From Verrucomicrobiaceae bacterium (GTDB taxonomy: Bacteria; Verrucomicrobiota; Verrucomicrobiia; Verrucomicrobiales; Verrucomicrobiaceae), in NCBI GenBank assembly GCA_015075365.1, contig JABTUN010000001.1, positions 2,480,001 to 2,544,000 on the forward strand: 64,000 nt of DNA, given 5' to 3'. The notes under the pieces were generated by a model that saw only the letters and a program-made list of their open reading frames with translations, did not search any database and was not told where the DNA came from. How positions within the stretch are numbered: position 1 is the first letter of the stretch; every line of letters starts with the position of its first letter. The translations under genes were made by a program, and so were the position numbers. This document shows, one piece after another, positions 1 to 7,836 of the stretch.

Positions 1-2
1 AT

Positions 3-185
3 CACCCCGATTACAGCGTATCGTGGACGGTCGGAGGCATCACTTACCACGCTCAAATATGCCTCGGGTGTCATGAAGTTGTTTTCATGACGGGCAAGGC
101 TACCCTCAAATATGACATGGCGGATGATGCCGTGAAGCGTTTTGAGGCTCTTCGGAAGCTCTACACGCTCAAGCGCCCACAGTGA
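3..185 (+). CDS. 3' end of an unrecognised gene (partial)
   Basis: An open frame enters from the left edge and stops at TGA 183-185, giving about 60 C-terminal residues. It contains a CLGCHEV segment, where CxxCH could be a haem-binding or metal-binding motif, and then a helical, lysine-rich tail ending KRPQ. A run of hairpins follows the stop, which fits a genuine gene end. Too little is present to name a family. Confidence 0.5.
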   Translation, partial: HPDYSVSWTVGGITYHAQICLGCHEVVFMTGKATLKYDMADDAVKRFEALRKLYTLKRPQ

Positions 186-230
186 GTGCCAAACGGTGTT
201 AAACCAACCCGTCCAAGTCTACAGGTCTTC

Positions 231-329
231 CGAGCCGGAGGCTCGTGAGAACCAAGCCGGTGATGCAACCACCGGGTTCCCGCGCGCCCTAACCGTGTTC
301 TCTGTGATCGCGCCCCGGAGGGAGCGCGA
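231..329. repeat. Cluster of three hairpins after the partial gene
   Basis: Three dyad symmetries lie in a row. The first, 231-245, is a perfect 6-bp stem CGAGCC/GGCTCG with a GGA loop. The second, 257-275, has a CCGGTG/CACCGG stem. The third, 308-329, has a TCGCGC/GCGCGA stem that continues after one mismatch to a GGA-containing loop. No T-run follows any of them, so they resemble REP-like 3' hairpins more than classic intrinsic terminators. Confidence 0.5.
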
Positions 330-471
330 AAAGTGGCCGACAGCATGAGAGCATGCGTTTGTTACAACCACTCATCTTCACCTGCCGCGCCTATCTGGCC
401 GGCTCCTGGGTGTGCGGCCAGGAATGGCAAAAATGCCGTTTTTCAAGCCTTCCAATCCACCGTCTCGTCCC

Positions 472-658
472 AGGAAACGCCTATGCAGCCTGCAAAGGTG
501 CATTTCCATTTCCGGGAGCGCTTTTGCAGCGTGCAGCGGCGCATTTCCATTTCCGGGAACGCTTTTGCAGCATGCAGCGGCGCATTTCTATTTCCGGGAG
601 CACTCGTGCAGCGTGCAATGGTGCATTTGGAATCCCGGGAACGCTCGTGCAACAGGGC
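472..658. repeat. 41-bp tandem repeat, about 4.5 copies
   Basis: Units start at about 472, 513, 554, 595 and 636, exactly 41 bp apart. The two central units are nearly identical and the outer ones diverge. Each contains a GCAGC..GCAGCGG stretch and a GCATTTCCATTTC stretch before CGGGA. Because 41 is not a multiple of 3 and the unit lacks stops, all forward frames stay open across the array. The long open frames here are therefore an artefact of the repeat. There are no spacers, so this is not a CRISPR. Apart from this array and the hairpins at 231-329, I see nothing in 186-731. Confidence 0.8.
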
Positions 659-731
659 TTGGCGGGATTTCATCACGACAAGCCAGCGTGCGCGCCTACT
701 CTGCGAGCGCGTTCCTTCCCCCGTCCTGTCC

Positions 732-1286
732 ATGAGCACGATCCCTTCCTATTCCTGGTGGCTGGAGGCCTTTTCCACCGTGCAACCGGTCGGCTACGCC
801 CTGCGCGAGGCCTTCCCAGACCGCTGGCTGCGCATCCACAGCCTGCCGGAAATGCAACGCTACCCGAACACGGAGGAGGAGCGGGCGCTGCTGCGGGAAC
901 GGCACCGGCACGCCACGACGCTGCTGTTTGCGGAAGGCGCGGACTGCCGCCTCATCGTGCCGTGCAGCTACAAGGACGATCCCTGCTTCAGCGGCCTCGG
1001 CCTCGCCCCGGCCTCGGAACTCCCCGCCTATCAGCCAGAGCAGGACGAGCCGCCCTACGGTCCCTTCCACGCGGCGGTCCTGCGCTGGGATTTCGACACC
1101 TTCCGGCCCGTCCTCGACGCCGTCGCCAACGACGCGGTGCGCGCTCTCGTGGTCTGCCCCGGCACCACCCATGTGTACGCCCCCTACGATGGCGGCGCGG
1201 ACCTGTTCTTCCCCAATCCAGCGGCGCGTGACCAGGCCCGGCAGGAGCTGCGCGCGTATTTGTCACCGAGAGCAGACGGGCTTTGA
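732..1286 (+). CDS. Hypothetical protein, 184 aa
   Basis: The ATG at 732 is the first start after the 41-bp repeat array; the same frame extends further upstream only because the repeat lacks stops. The protein is soluble, with no signal peptide or membrane segment. Near its N-terminus it has an RIHSLPE..RYP box followed by an acidic/basic helix, and it ends with a DTFRPVLDAV and alternating hydrophobic segment. I do not recognise a characterised family. Codon use and GC match the neighbours, which supports it being real. It lies 72 bp before pheA on the same strand. Confidence 0.7.
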   Translation: MSTIPSYSWWLEAFSTVQPVGYALREAFPDRWLRIHSLPEMQRYPNTEEERALLRERHRHATTLLFAEGADCRLIVPCSYKDDPCFSGLGLAPASELPAYQPEQDEPPYGPFHAAVLRWDFDTFRPVLDAVANDAVRALVVCPGTTHVYAPYDGGADLFFPNPAARDQARQELRAYLSPRADGL

Positions 1287-1358
1287 AGCGCATGCGCACG
1301 CGTGATGGTGTGCCGTCTTGACCTCTCTGCGCACCAACGGCAGCATGAAGGCGCAATC

Positions 1359-2198
1359 ATGAGCGTTCCCGCCGCATCCACCATCGCCTGCCTCGGACCT
1401 GAGGGCAGTTTTTCACATCTCATCACGCAGCGGCGCTTTCCCGGTGCCGCGGTGAGCCTGCGCGACAACATCGGTGATGTCTTCGACTTCCTCAGTAGCC
1501 GCCCGGATGCGCTCGGCATCGTGCCCATCGAAAACTCCTCCGGTGGCTTCATCATCGACACGGTGGACCGCCTGCTCGATGCCCGCTGCGAGCTCAGCAT
1601 CGTCGAAGAACTCACCCTGGATGTGAAACTGGCCCTGCTCGGTCGTGCAGGCGAGGAAATCACCGCGATCCACTCCCACGCGATGCCTTTTTATCATGGT
1701 GACGACTGGCTGAAGGCCCACTACCCGAACGCGAAGCGCATCGTAGAGCCCAGCACGGCCAAGGCGGCGGAAAAAGCGGCGGCGACACCTGGAGCGGCGG
1801 CGATCGGCCCGCGACAAAACGCGGAAAGGCATGCGCTGAGCATCCTGCACTTCCCCATCGCGGGCGAGGTGCCGAACATCACGCAGTTCTTCCTCCTCGG
1901 CCACACCGCGAACACGCCGGACGCCACGCACAACCGCACCGCGCTCGTCGTGGAGCTGCCGGATCGCGCGGGCAGCCTTTGCCGCTTCCTCACGCCGCTG
2001 AGCGAAGGCGCCATCAATCTCAAGCGCCTCGAATCCCGCCCCATCCGCGGCCAGCCGAACAAGTACCGCTTCTACATCGAGATCGAAGGCAGCATGGCCG
2101 AGGCCCGTGTGCAGACCGCGCTAGCCCAGACGCATGCCGATGGTGCCACCACGCGCAGCATCGGCTCGTATCACTCCGGCACGCGGTTTGAGTCCTGA
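1359..2198 (+). CDS. pheA: Prephenate dehydratase
   Basis: This enzyme converts prephenate to phenylpyruvate in phenylalanine synthesis. The 279-aa protein has a periplasmic-binding-like catalytic domain (GPEGSFSH near residue 13, IVPIENSSGG near 65) and a C-terminal ACT domain (about 195-270) carrying the LKRLESRP allosteric motif, so feedback inhibition by phenylalanine is expected. There is no fused chorismate mutase, making it a monofunctional type. I chose the ATG at 1359 over an upstream ATG at 1302 because GAAGG lies just before it and the protein then begins close to the conserved core. Confidence 0.93.
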   Translation: MSVPAASTIACLGPEGSFSHLITQRRFPGAAVSLRDNIGDVFDFLSSRPDALGIVPIENSSGGFIIDTVDRLLDARCELSIVEELTLDVKLALLGRAGEEITAIHSHAMPFYHGDDWLKAHYPNAKRIVEPSTAKAAEKAAATPGAAAIGPRQNAERHALSILHFPIAGEVPNITQFFLLGHTANTPDATHNRTALVVELPDRAGSLCRFLTPLSEGAINLKRLESRPIRGQPNKYRFYIEIEGSMAEARVQTALAQTHADGATTRSIGSYHSGTRFES

Positions 2199-2218
2199 CC
2201 TCCCCAACGCGGCTCAAC

Positions 2219-3655
2219 TCATTCCACCGCCTTGATCTCGGCCTTTTCGAGCGGTTTGGCCGCCGGGGCCAGCGGACGCGCCACAAAGGCGTCAAACACC
2301 AGCACGCCCTTCAGCGCGTCCACGGCGCGCTCGAGCTGCCTGTCGCCCAGATTGGCCAGCTCCAGCGCCGCCGCGTCCCCCGTACCATGCGAGGCACGCC
2401 ATTTAGCGATGCGTGCCTCCTCCTCGCTGGTGAGCGCGGCCACGATGTTCGGCTCCACGCCGTTTTCGTGAATGGTGCGATGGCTGGGCGTGTAATACTT
2501 CGCCGTTGTCAGCCGCATCGCCGCGCCGTTTTTCATCGGCAGGATGGTCTGCACGCTGCCTTTGCCGAAACTCGTCGTTCCTACGACGATCGCACGCTTC
2601 AGATCCTGCAGCGCGCCCGCTGTCAGCTCGCTGGCGCTGGCGCTGCCGTGGTTGATGAGCACCGCCATGGGGAATTTGCGCGGCTCCTTGCCGTTGCGCG
2701 GCGGCGTGCGGTAGGGCGGCGGATTCTGTGAGGCCACGCGGCCCTCCGTCGTCACCACGACGGTGCCCTCCGGCAAAAACTCGCCGCAAATCGTCACCGC
2801 GCTGTCCACCAGGCCGCCGGGATTGTTCCGCAGATCGAGCACAAAGGCCTGCATGCCCTGCTTTTCGAGTCCATCGAGCGCTTTGCTCAATTCGCGCGCT
2901 GTGGGCGCGTTGAACTGCGACACGCGCGCGTAGCCGATCTTGAACTCGCCCGTCATTTTCACCGCTAGCAGCATCGGGTCGTGCACGGAGGACTCTGCCA
3001 GCGTCTCGTGCTTCACTTTGAATTCCAAAAACTGCTTCGTGCCCGGCCGGCGAACCGTCAGGGCCACCTCATCGCCCGCCTTGCCCTTGAGCAGTTGCAT
3101 CGCCTCCACCACGCCCACGGAGTCGGTGAGCACTTCATTGATGCGGATGAGCTGGTCACCGGAAAGCACGCCCTCACGTGCCGCGGGACCGTCCTCCCGC
3201 ACCGTGATGATCGTGAGCTGGTTCTGCCGCAGCGCGATGGTGATGCCGATGCCCTCCGAGGTGTCGCTCTGCTCGCGCTGCATGTCCTCAAACAAGGACC
3301 GGCCCATGTATTCGCAATGCGGGTCCAGGCGGCGCAGCATGCCCTCCAGCGCGCCCTCGACGAGCTCCTCGTAGGTGATCTTGGACTCATCGACATAGTT
3401 CTGCCGCACCATCTCCATCGCGCGCGTCAGCATCTCCATCTGCACATACGCGTCCTCCGGCGGAGGCTTCACCGGCGGCGCGGGGGGGGTCGCGGGCGCG
3501 GGGGGCGGTTGCGGCGCTGCCTTGGGCTCCGTAGGCTTGGGGGCGGTCTGGGGAGCCGCCGGGGCTGGAGAAGCCGCGGGTGCCGGCGGTGTCGGAGCCG
3601 CGTGGAGGCCCGCGCCGGCGGCCAGGATCAGGGAAAGGACAAATGCGCTGCGCAT
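2219..3655 (-). CDS. S41 family carboxy-terminal processing protease (CtpA-like)
   Basis: This is a predicted exported serine protease of 478 aa. In order it has a signal peptide (1-19), a Pro/Ala-rich linker (about 20-67), a helical N-terminal domain, a PDZ domain (about 130-205, GIGITI..GPAAREGVLSGD) and an S41 domain. The active-site serine lies in the GSASASE cluster (about Ser340) and the lysine in TSFGKGSVQ (Lys365); the 25-residue spacing is that of the family's Ser-Lys dyad. Members trim or degrade periplasmic proteins. An alternative in-frame ATG at 3670 would add five residues. It is divergent from the small membrane genes at 3715. Confidence 0.92.
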   Translation of the reverse strand: MRSAFVLSLILAAGAGLHAAPTPPAPAASPAPAAPQTAPKPTEPKAAPQPPPAPATPPAPPVKPPPEDAYVQMEMLTRAMEMVRQNYVDESKITYEELVEGALEGMLRRLDPHCEYMGRSLFEDMQREQSDTSEGIGITIALRQNQLTIITVREDGPAAREGVLSGDQLIRINEVLTDSVGVVEAMQLLKGKAGDEVALTVRRPGTKQFLEFKVKHETLAESSVHDPMLLAVKMTGEFKIGYARVSQFNAPTARELSKALDGLEKQGMQAFVLDLRNNPGGLVDSAVTICGEFLPEGTVVVTTEGRVASQNPPPYRTPPRNGKEPRKFPMAVLINHGSASASELTAGALQDLKRAIVVGTTSFGKGSVQTILPMKNGAAMRLTTAKYYTPSHRTIHENGVEPNIVAALTSEEEARIAKWRASHGTGDAAALELANLGDRQLERAVDALKGVLVFDAFVARPLAPAAKPLEKAEIKAVE

Positions 3656-3714
3656 GGCGGCACCCTGCATGAATTCCGCCTTTCGCGACAGGGGAAATTC
3701 AGCCATCCTCGGCG

Positions 3715-4014
3715 ATGAGCAACAGCGTCCTCTCCTCAGGCCCGAGCGCGCCGTTCCGCCGCTGCTTCTTCTGGCTCCTGCTCGCCTGTGTGATGGCCCT
3801 GTCGAATCCCTGGCTCGAATCACCAGACACACGCTTTTATTCGCCCGACATCCAAACCTTCGAGGAAGTCGATGGCAAACTGACTCCCACCCGCTCCAAG
3901 ATTCAACTCGATGGGCGTACCTACGGCAGGCTTTCTGCCGATAAATGGCTGGGACTCGGCCTGTTGATCGTCGCAATCGAATGGATCGCCTTCGCCATCC
4001 GCCGTCGTTTTTGA
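3715..4014 (+). CDS. Small membrane protein, unknown
   Basis: The 99-aa protein has a hydrophobic segment at about residues 17-32 and another at about 79-92, ending in an RRRF stop-transfer tail. The loop between them contains TRFYSPDIQTFEEVDG. It is divergent from the S41 protease, with 59 bp between starts, and is followed after 8 bp by another small membrane gene, so the two are probably co-transcribed. No family was recognised. Confidence 0.6.
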   Translation: MSNSVLSSGPSAPFRRCFFWLLLACVMALSNPWLESPDTRFYSPDIQTFEEVDGKLTPTRSKIQLDGRTYGRLSADKWLGLGLLIVAIEWIAFAIRRRF

Positions 4015-4022
4015 ATCCGGTC

Positions 4023-4262
4023 ATGAAACTCCCCCGCACCGCCGCCGCGAAGGTCGATTTCATGATCCCTCTCGCTTTTGCAGGCGTGGTGTTCTGCACC
4101 GGCCGCGCCTGGGTGCTGCCGCTGTCGAAAATGTGGCTGCCCTCGTTCGGCGACTGGCTCGCCGCACTGCCCGCTTCGAGCGCGCTGCCCTTGTGCGGCC
4201 TCATGGCGCTCGTGATCGTGGCAACGCTGCTGTTCATCATCACGCGTCTCACGCGACGATGA
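4023..4262 (+). CDS. Small two-helix membrane protein, unknown
   Basis: The ATG at 4023 gives 79 aa with two hydrophobic segments (about 13-32 and 57-75) and a positively charged end. It lies 8 bp after the preceding small membrane gene. A 27-bp hairpin element (4270-4296) begins 7 bp after the stop codon. No family was recognised. Confidence 0.6.
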   Translation: MKLPRTAAAKVDFMIPLAFAGVVFCTGRAWVLPLSKMWLPSFGDWLAALPASSALPLCGLMALVIVATLLFIITRLTRR

Positions 4263-4269
4263 CCTCTGA

Positions 4270-4296
4270 AAGTGGCCCGCTCAGTCCTCTGAGCGG
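4270..4296. repeat. Left copy of a 27-bp hairpin repeat
   Basis: The core 4277-4296 reads CCGCTCAGTCCTCTGAGCGG, an 8-bp perfect stem with a TCCT loop. An inverted copy lies at 4904-4930. The two match over 27 bp with one C/T difference once the outer AAGTGG is included. This copy lies 7 bp after a stop codon and has no T-run. Confidence 0.85.
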
Positions 4297-4354
4297 AAAG
4301 AGCGGAGAGAACGGTCAAAATGCATCTGCGCCGCGCAGACTGTGGGCGGCCTAA

Positions 4355-4816
4355 TCAGACAGTTTTTAGTCTGCTAACGATTTCATTCTCCATGTTCCGA
4401 GATGAAATCATTCTCCCGTCGGCAAGTGAAAAGTACCAACCGTCTTCGTTGATGGAAAAATATGCGAGACGGTGTGGAGGCGGCTGAATCTTGCTCCATT
4501 GCTGTTGGAGGAAAGCGGCGCACGCATCTCGCAACCGCGCCACATTTTCTGGCGTATCGGCCAAATCTGGAAGCACAACCGTCTCGGGCACGCTGTCGAT
4601 CAAATCGTATTCGTGCGACCATCCGTCATGTGGCTGTTGATCGCGTCCAGCGGGCCAGACCATGATTGGCAAGCCACGAAGTTCGTCTGTCATAAGCACG
4701 AACCAGAGAAAATCCGCCGTTTCTGGCATCGCCGCACGGGAGAGCCTTGCGAGGATTTGTTGAATATCTGCTTCAAATGGCCCCCACGAGGAAACAACCT
4801 CTGCTGCTACGTTCAT
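4355..4816 (-). CDS. Hypothetical protein in a low-GC segment
   Basis: The ATG at 4816 gives 153 aa; the frame stays open upstream, but that extension is basic and unlikely to be coding. The protein appears soluble, with segments such as FLWFVLMTDELRGLP and ending FSINEDGWYFSLADG. I recognise no family. Its base composition is visibly lower in GC than the flanking genes. It is bracketed by the inverted hairpin copies at 4270-4296 and 4904-4930, which may mean it arrived as a unit. Confidence 0.6.
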   Translation of the reverse strand: MNVAAEVVSSWGPFEADIQQILARLSRAAMPETADFLWFVLMTDELRGLPIMVWPAGRDQQPHDGWSHEYDLIDSVPETVVLPDLADTPENVARLRDACAAFLQQQWSKIQPPPHRLAYFSINEDGWYFSLADGRMISSRNMENEIVSRLKTV

Positions 4817-4903
4817 TTCGTTTTGGATTGTAGTGATGGTACTCCGTTTTTTTCGAACTGGCACTCGCACTCTCTTGCGACAAGATTGTTCTTGATCGAC
4901 GCG

Positions 4904-4930
4904 CCGCTCAGAGGACTGAGCGGACCACTT
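4904..4930. repeat. Right copy of the 27-bp hairpin repeat, inverted
   Basis: The core 4904-4923 reads CCGCTCAGAGGACTGAGCGG, the exact reverse complement of the left core. Identity continues outward through CCACTT (4925-4930) after one mismatch. Its outer end touches the stop codon of the minus-strand gene at 4930-5331. Both copies therefore sit in the same orientation just 3' of a gene end. Confidence 0.85.
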
Positions 4931-5331
4931 CATTCATCAAACAATCCCATGTCCTTCGGACTGTAGCCGAAGATGCGGATCATCGTGGTTCCTTTGAGGT
5001 ATTCGAGCCCCGCGTCCTTCACCAGGGCCTCGATCCAGTCGCCATGATCGACCGCCTGGCCGGATTGCTCGAAACGAAATACGATGTCCATCCACTCGAT
5101 GCCCATCGGGTCTGGCACATGCGCGAACCACTCCACATCCCAGTCGGCCAGATGGCCGTTCACCAGCTTGGCCCGATAACTTGGCCTCCAATCCTTTCGC
5201 GCGCGCATCGCATCCAGAAAGCGGCCCCAGCGCGTGTCATTCGCCAGGCCGCACAAGTTGCGTTCCGCGATGAACTTGCGCAGATAAGCACGTCCTTCTT
5301 CTTGTTGGGTGAGTGGAGGTGGTGGTTTCAT
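4930..5331 (-). CDS. Uncharacterised protein, DUF6678-like, copy 1
   Basis: The protein is 133 aa. Its core is RNLCGLANDTRW, then an aromatic-rich PSYRAKLVNG..WDVEWFAHVP stretch, IEWMDIVFRF, and a C-terminal IRIFGYSPKDMGLFDE. From memory this resembles the DUF6678 family; that name is unverified. The next gene upstream (5349-5813) is a clear paralogue in tandem, 17 bp away. Function is unknown. Small paralogous soluble proteins of this kind occur in accessory regions. Confidence 0.75.
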   Translation of the reverse strand: MKPPPPLTQQEEGRAYLRKFIAERNLCGLANDTRWGRFLDAMRARKDWRPSYRAKLVNGHLADWDVEWFAHVPDPMGIEWMDIVFRFEQSGQAVDHGDWIEALVKDAGLEYLKGTTMIRIFGYSPKDMGLFDE

Positions 5332-5348
5332 GGCTTGAGGCTCGTTTT

Positions 5349-5813
5349 TCAGTCATCAAACAGATTCAGGTCCTTCGGGCTGTAGCCAAAGATGCGCAGC
5401 ATGTTCTTCCCCATCGTGTATTCGAAGCCGATGGCCTTCACGATGGTCTCGATGCGCTCCGCGTGATCCTCCACCTCGCCCGTGACCCAAACCGGCCCCG
5501 ACATGCCCGGACGCAGCGGATGATGGCGAAAAAGCAGGTCCATCCACTCCACCGAGATCATCGGAAACGGCAGATGATACAACCACTCCGTCTCCCAGCC
5601 CACAGGGCGGCCGTCCACGCACTTCCACCGATACGCCGGCCTTTGGCCCGCGTAATCACGCATCGCCGTGATCAATTCATCCCACCGCGTGTCATTCGCC
5701 AGCCCGCACAGGCCGCGCCGCTCGATGACGCGCTGAATCTTCTCCCGCTCGCCCGTCTGGGCGGCCTTCGCGCCGGGCAGCGTGCGCGTGGGTTGAGGCT
5801 CGGGATGTTTCAT
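5349..5813 (-). CDS. Uncharacterised protein, DUF6678-like, copy 2
   Basis: The protein is 154 aa from the ATG at 5813 (MKHPEPQ). It is a paralogue of the 4930-5331 product and shares RRGLCGLANDTRW, PAYRWKCVDGRPVGWETEWL, SVEWMDLLFR and the ending LRIFGYSPKDLNLFDD. It is slightly longer at the N-terminus (a Pro/Thr-rich lead) and in the loop after the LLFR helix. Frame extension upstream to 5882 has no ATG support. The pair suggests local duplication followed by divergence. Confidence 0.75.
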   Translation of the reverse strand: MKHPEPQPTRTLPGAKAAQTGEREKIQRVIERRGLCGLANDTRWDELITAMRDYAGQRPAYRWKCVDGRPVGWETEWLYHLPFPMISVEWMDLLFRHHPLRPGMSGPVWVTGEVEDHAERIETIVKAIGFEYTMGKNMLRIFGYSPKDLNLFDD

Positions 5814-5905
5814 GCCGCATCTCATCACAAGCGCCTCCGGTCCGCAATGCCGGGATCGTGATTGCCAAAGTCCGCGCGACATGATGAAATCACGCTGTCA
5901 CGCGC

Positions 5906-6301
5906 ATGCCCCTCCCTTTCCCAGAACGGCCGCCGATTCCGGAGCATCCGGGCGCGTCGCGTTTCCCCAAAAACCTGCGCGATCTCATCGGCTGGACGGC
6001 GGACCGGGTAAAGAAGGAAATCGGCGCGCCGGACTCCGAGTATCCGGGTGATTACTGGTTCGCGAAGACGGAGGGCGATGCTCTCGGCAAGACCTACATG
6101 CGGCACGCGGATGGAGAGATCCGGCCGACCCATCGTTTTGGACCGCGTGCGCCGGAGGGCATCGAGCTGGGCCAGAAATACACCGTGTGGCGTTATGCCA
6201 ACATCGGCCATCGCACCGTCTGCCTGGTTTACCTCGTGAAGCAGCCCGGCGGCATGACCGTCTTCGACGTGAACGCCTATTCAGCCGACGCCATTTTTTG
6301 A
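5906..6301 (+). CDS. Hypothetical protein, 131 aa
   Basis: A proline-rich N-terminus is followed by a LIGWTADRVKKEIGAP segment and a compact alternating C-terminal region (KYTVWRYANIGHRTVCLVYLV). It is not recognised. It ends 4 bp before the ankyrin-repeat gene, so the two are almost certainly one transcript, and it could be a partner of that protein. Confidence 0.65.
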   Translation: MPLPFPERPPIPEHPGASRFPKNLRDLIGWTADRVKKEIGAPDSEYPGDYWFAKTEGDALGKTYMRHADGEIRPTHRFGPRAPEGIELGQKYTVWRYANIGHRTVCLVYLVKQPGGMTVFDVNAYSADAIF

Positions 6302-6305
6302 TCTC

Positions 6306-7379
6306 ATGCCTGAAGAAGAGCCCATTTACTGGCAGCCAGCCGCTGGCGAGCACGGCATGACCGCGCTCATGTACGCAGCCTATTCTGCCGACGCCGATGC
6401 CGTGGAGGCAGCGCTGACCGATGGAGCCGATGTGAACGCGCAGGATGCCAGCGGCTTCACCGCGCTGCACTGGCTGGTGGACATGGGCACGGTGGGCCAC
6501 GGTCATGAGGCCATCATGCGCAGGCTCATCGAAGCCGGAGCGCGTCTCGAAACACGCAACACCTCCGGCGAGACGCCACTCATCCGCTGCTGTCAGGCAG
6601 GCAACGAGGATCTCGCGCGCATCCTGATCGAAGCAGGCGCTGACAAAAACGCGTGCGATGCCGAGGGCCGTTCGGCCTTTGCCACGGCCATCATCGCGGG
6701 ATACGAGGAAATCGTCGCACTACTGCTTGATCACGGCGCATCAGCAGATGAAACCGGTGCAGATGGTGTCAGCATGCTCGAACTCGCAGAGCAGCGCGGC
6801 TGGTCAAACGTTGCCGACCTCATGCGGCATTGGGGCGAGGTTCGCTCGCTCGGCACGGACTGGCTCGCCACGCTGGGCAAAGCGCCGCGCGAGTTCGATG
6901 AAGCGCGTTTTTCCCATCTGCTCGGCCTCATGGAGCGCAGTTGCAGCATCTCCTTCGCGTTTCGCGATGCATTTGGCGGTCCTGAAGACACCACCAGACC
7001 GCTGCCGGCTTCCGGCCCACTGCTGGACGAGTTCATCGCCGACTATCAGCGCTTTCTGGCCCGCACCTCGCTCTACCTGCTGACGTTTCGTTATGGCGAC
7101 GAGATCGTCATGCTGTTTCGCGAACGCTTTCGCTTCGAAGGCAGCAAGGAGGACTGGGCGCGCATTCAGGCCACCGCAGCCACTCAATGCGGCTATCAGG
7201 AGCATCCGTGGGCCTGGCGGAATTTTTTCACTAGATGCTCCGATTCCGTCATGGTCTGGGGGATGGAGCGCCTGGTGCGCATCCTGCGCCAGCATCGCGG
7301 CGGCAGGTCTGCGGTTAAACGCGAGATCTACACCGGGCTGGAGCCGGAGTGGTATCGCAGAAGCGGAACGGCAGGCTGA
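6306..7379 (+). CDS. Ankyrin-repeat protein with uncharacterised C-terminal domain
   Basis: The protein is 357 aa. Residues about 17-175 form four to five ankyrin repeats (for example GMTALMYAAYSADADAVEAA, SGFTALHWLVDMG, GETPLIRCCQAGNEDLARIL). About 190-357 is a separate domain with no recognised family, rich in Trp and Phe. There is no signal peptide, so it is probably a cytoplasmic protein-binding adaptor. It is translated just after the 131-aa gene. The partner and role are unknown. Confidence 0.85.
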   Translation: MPEEEPIYWQPAAGEHGMTALMYAAYSADADAVEAALTDGADVNAQDASGFTALHWLVDMGTVGHGHEAIMRRLIEAGARLETRNTSGETPLIRCCQAGNEDLARILIEAGADKNACDAEGRSAFATAIIAGYEEIVALLLDHGASADETGADGVSMLELAEQRGWSNVADLMRHWGEVRSLGTDWLATLGKAPREFDEARFSHLLGLMERSCSISFAFRDAFGGPEDTTRPLPASGPLLDEFIADYQRFLARTSLYLLTFRYGDEIVMLFRERFRFEGSKEDWARIQATAATQCGYQEHPWAWRNFFTRCSDSVMVWGMERLVRILRQHRGGRSAVKREIYTGLEPEWYRRSGTAG

Positions 7380-7390
7380 CGACCGTCACT

Positions 7391-7756
7391 TCAACGGCGC
7401 GCCTTCTTGGAAAGCTTGTTCCGCGTCTTCGCAGGCAACGACGCGACGACGAGCTCGTACGAATGCTCCACCAGCTCGCGAACCAGTCTCGGCGGCAGCG
7501 AGCCGTCGAGCATGATCGTGTTCCAGTGTTTCTTGTTCATGTGCCAGCCGGGTTTGACGGCCTTGTATTGATCGCGCAGCTCAAGAGCGCGCTCTGGATC
7601 ACACTTCAAATTGATGCGCGCCGGAAAATCCTCCGGCACCGTGACCGCGAACATCTTCCCGCCCACCTTGTAAACCAGCGCCTCCGGTCCAAACGGCTGC
7701 GTCTCCTCCGCGTCCGGCTGGCGTAGGCAGTGTTCGATGACATCGGCAAGGTCCAT
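7391..7756 (-). CDS. MmcQ/YjbR family protein
   Basis: The 121-aa protein matches the YjbR/MmcQ family (CyaY-like fold, often annotated as DNA-binding). It starts DLADVIEHCLRQPDAEE, has PFGPEALVYKVGGKMFAV and INLKCDP, and the diagnostic GWHMNKKHWNTI motif near residue 75, then a basic tail. Homologues begin at the MDLADV methionine, so I chose ATG 7756 over the upstream TTG at 7792. The cellular role of the family is poorly defined. Confidence 0.88.
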   Translation of the reverse strand: MDLADVIEHCLRQPDAEETQPFGPEALVYKVGGKMFAVTVPEDFPARINLKCDPERALELRDQYKAVKPGWHMNKKHWNTIMLDGSLPPRLVRELVEHSYELVVASLPAKTRNKLSKKARR

Positions 7757-7836
7757 GCCCACGGACTGAGCGCGGGACACGACAGTTCGCAAGGCGGCGA
7801 TGACAGGGTGGCCCGCCCGGCGTCGTTTGAGGGGGC

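Noticed and set aside
421..451. Small hairpin GGCA-AAAA-TGCC followed by T-run as a terminator
   Set aside because: The stem is only 4 bp and no gene ends just before it.
472..658. CRISPR-like array
   Set aside because: The 41-bp units abut each other with no variable spacers and no cas gene is near; it is a plain tandem repeat.
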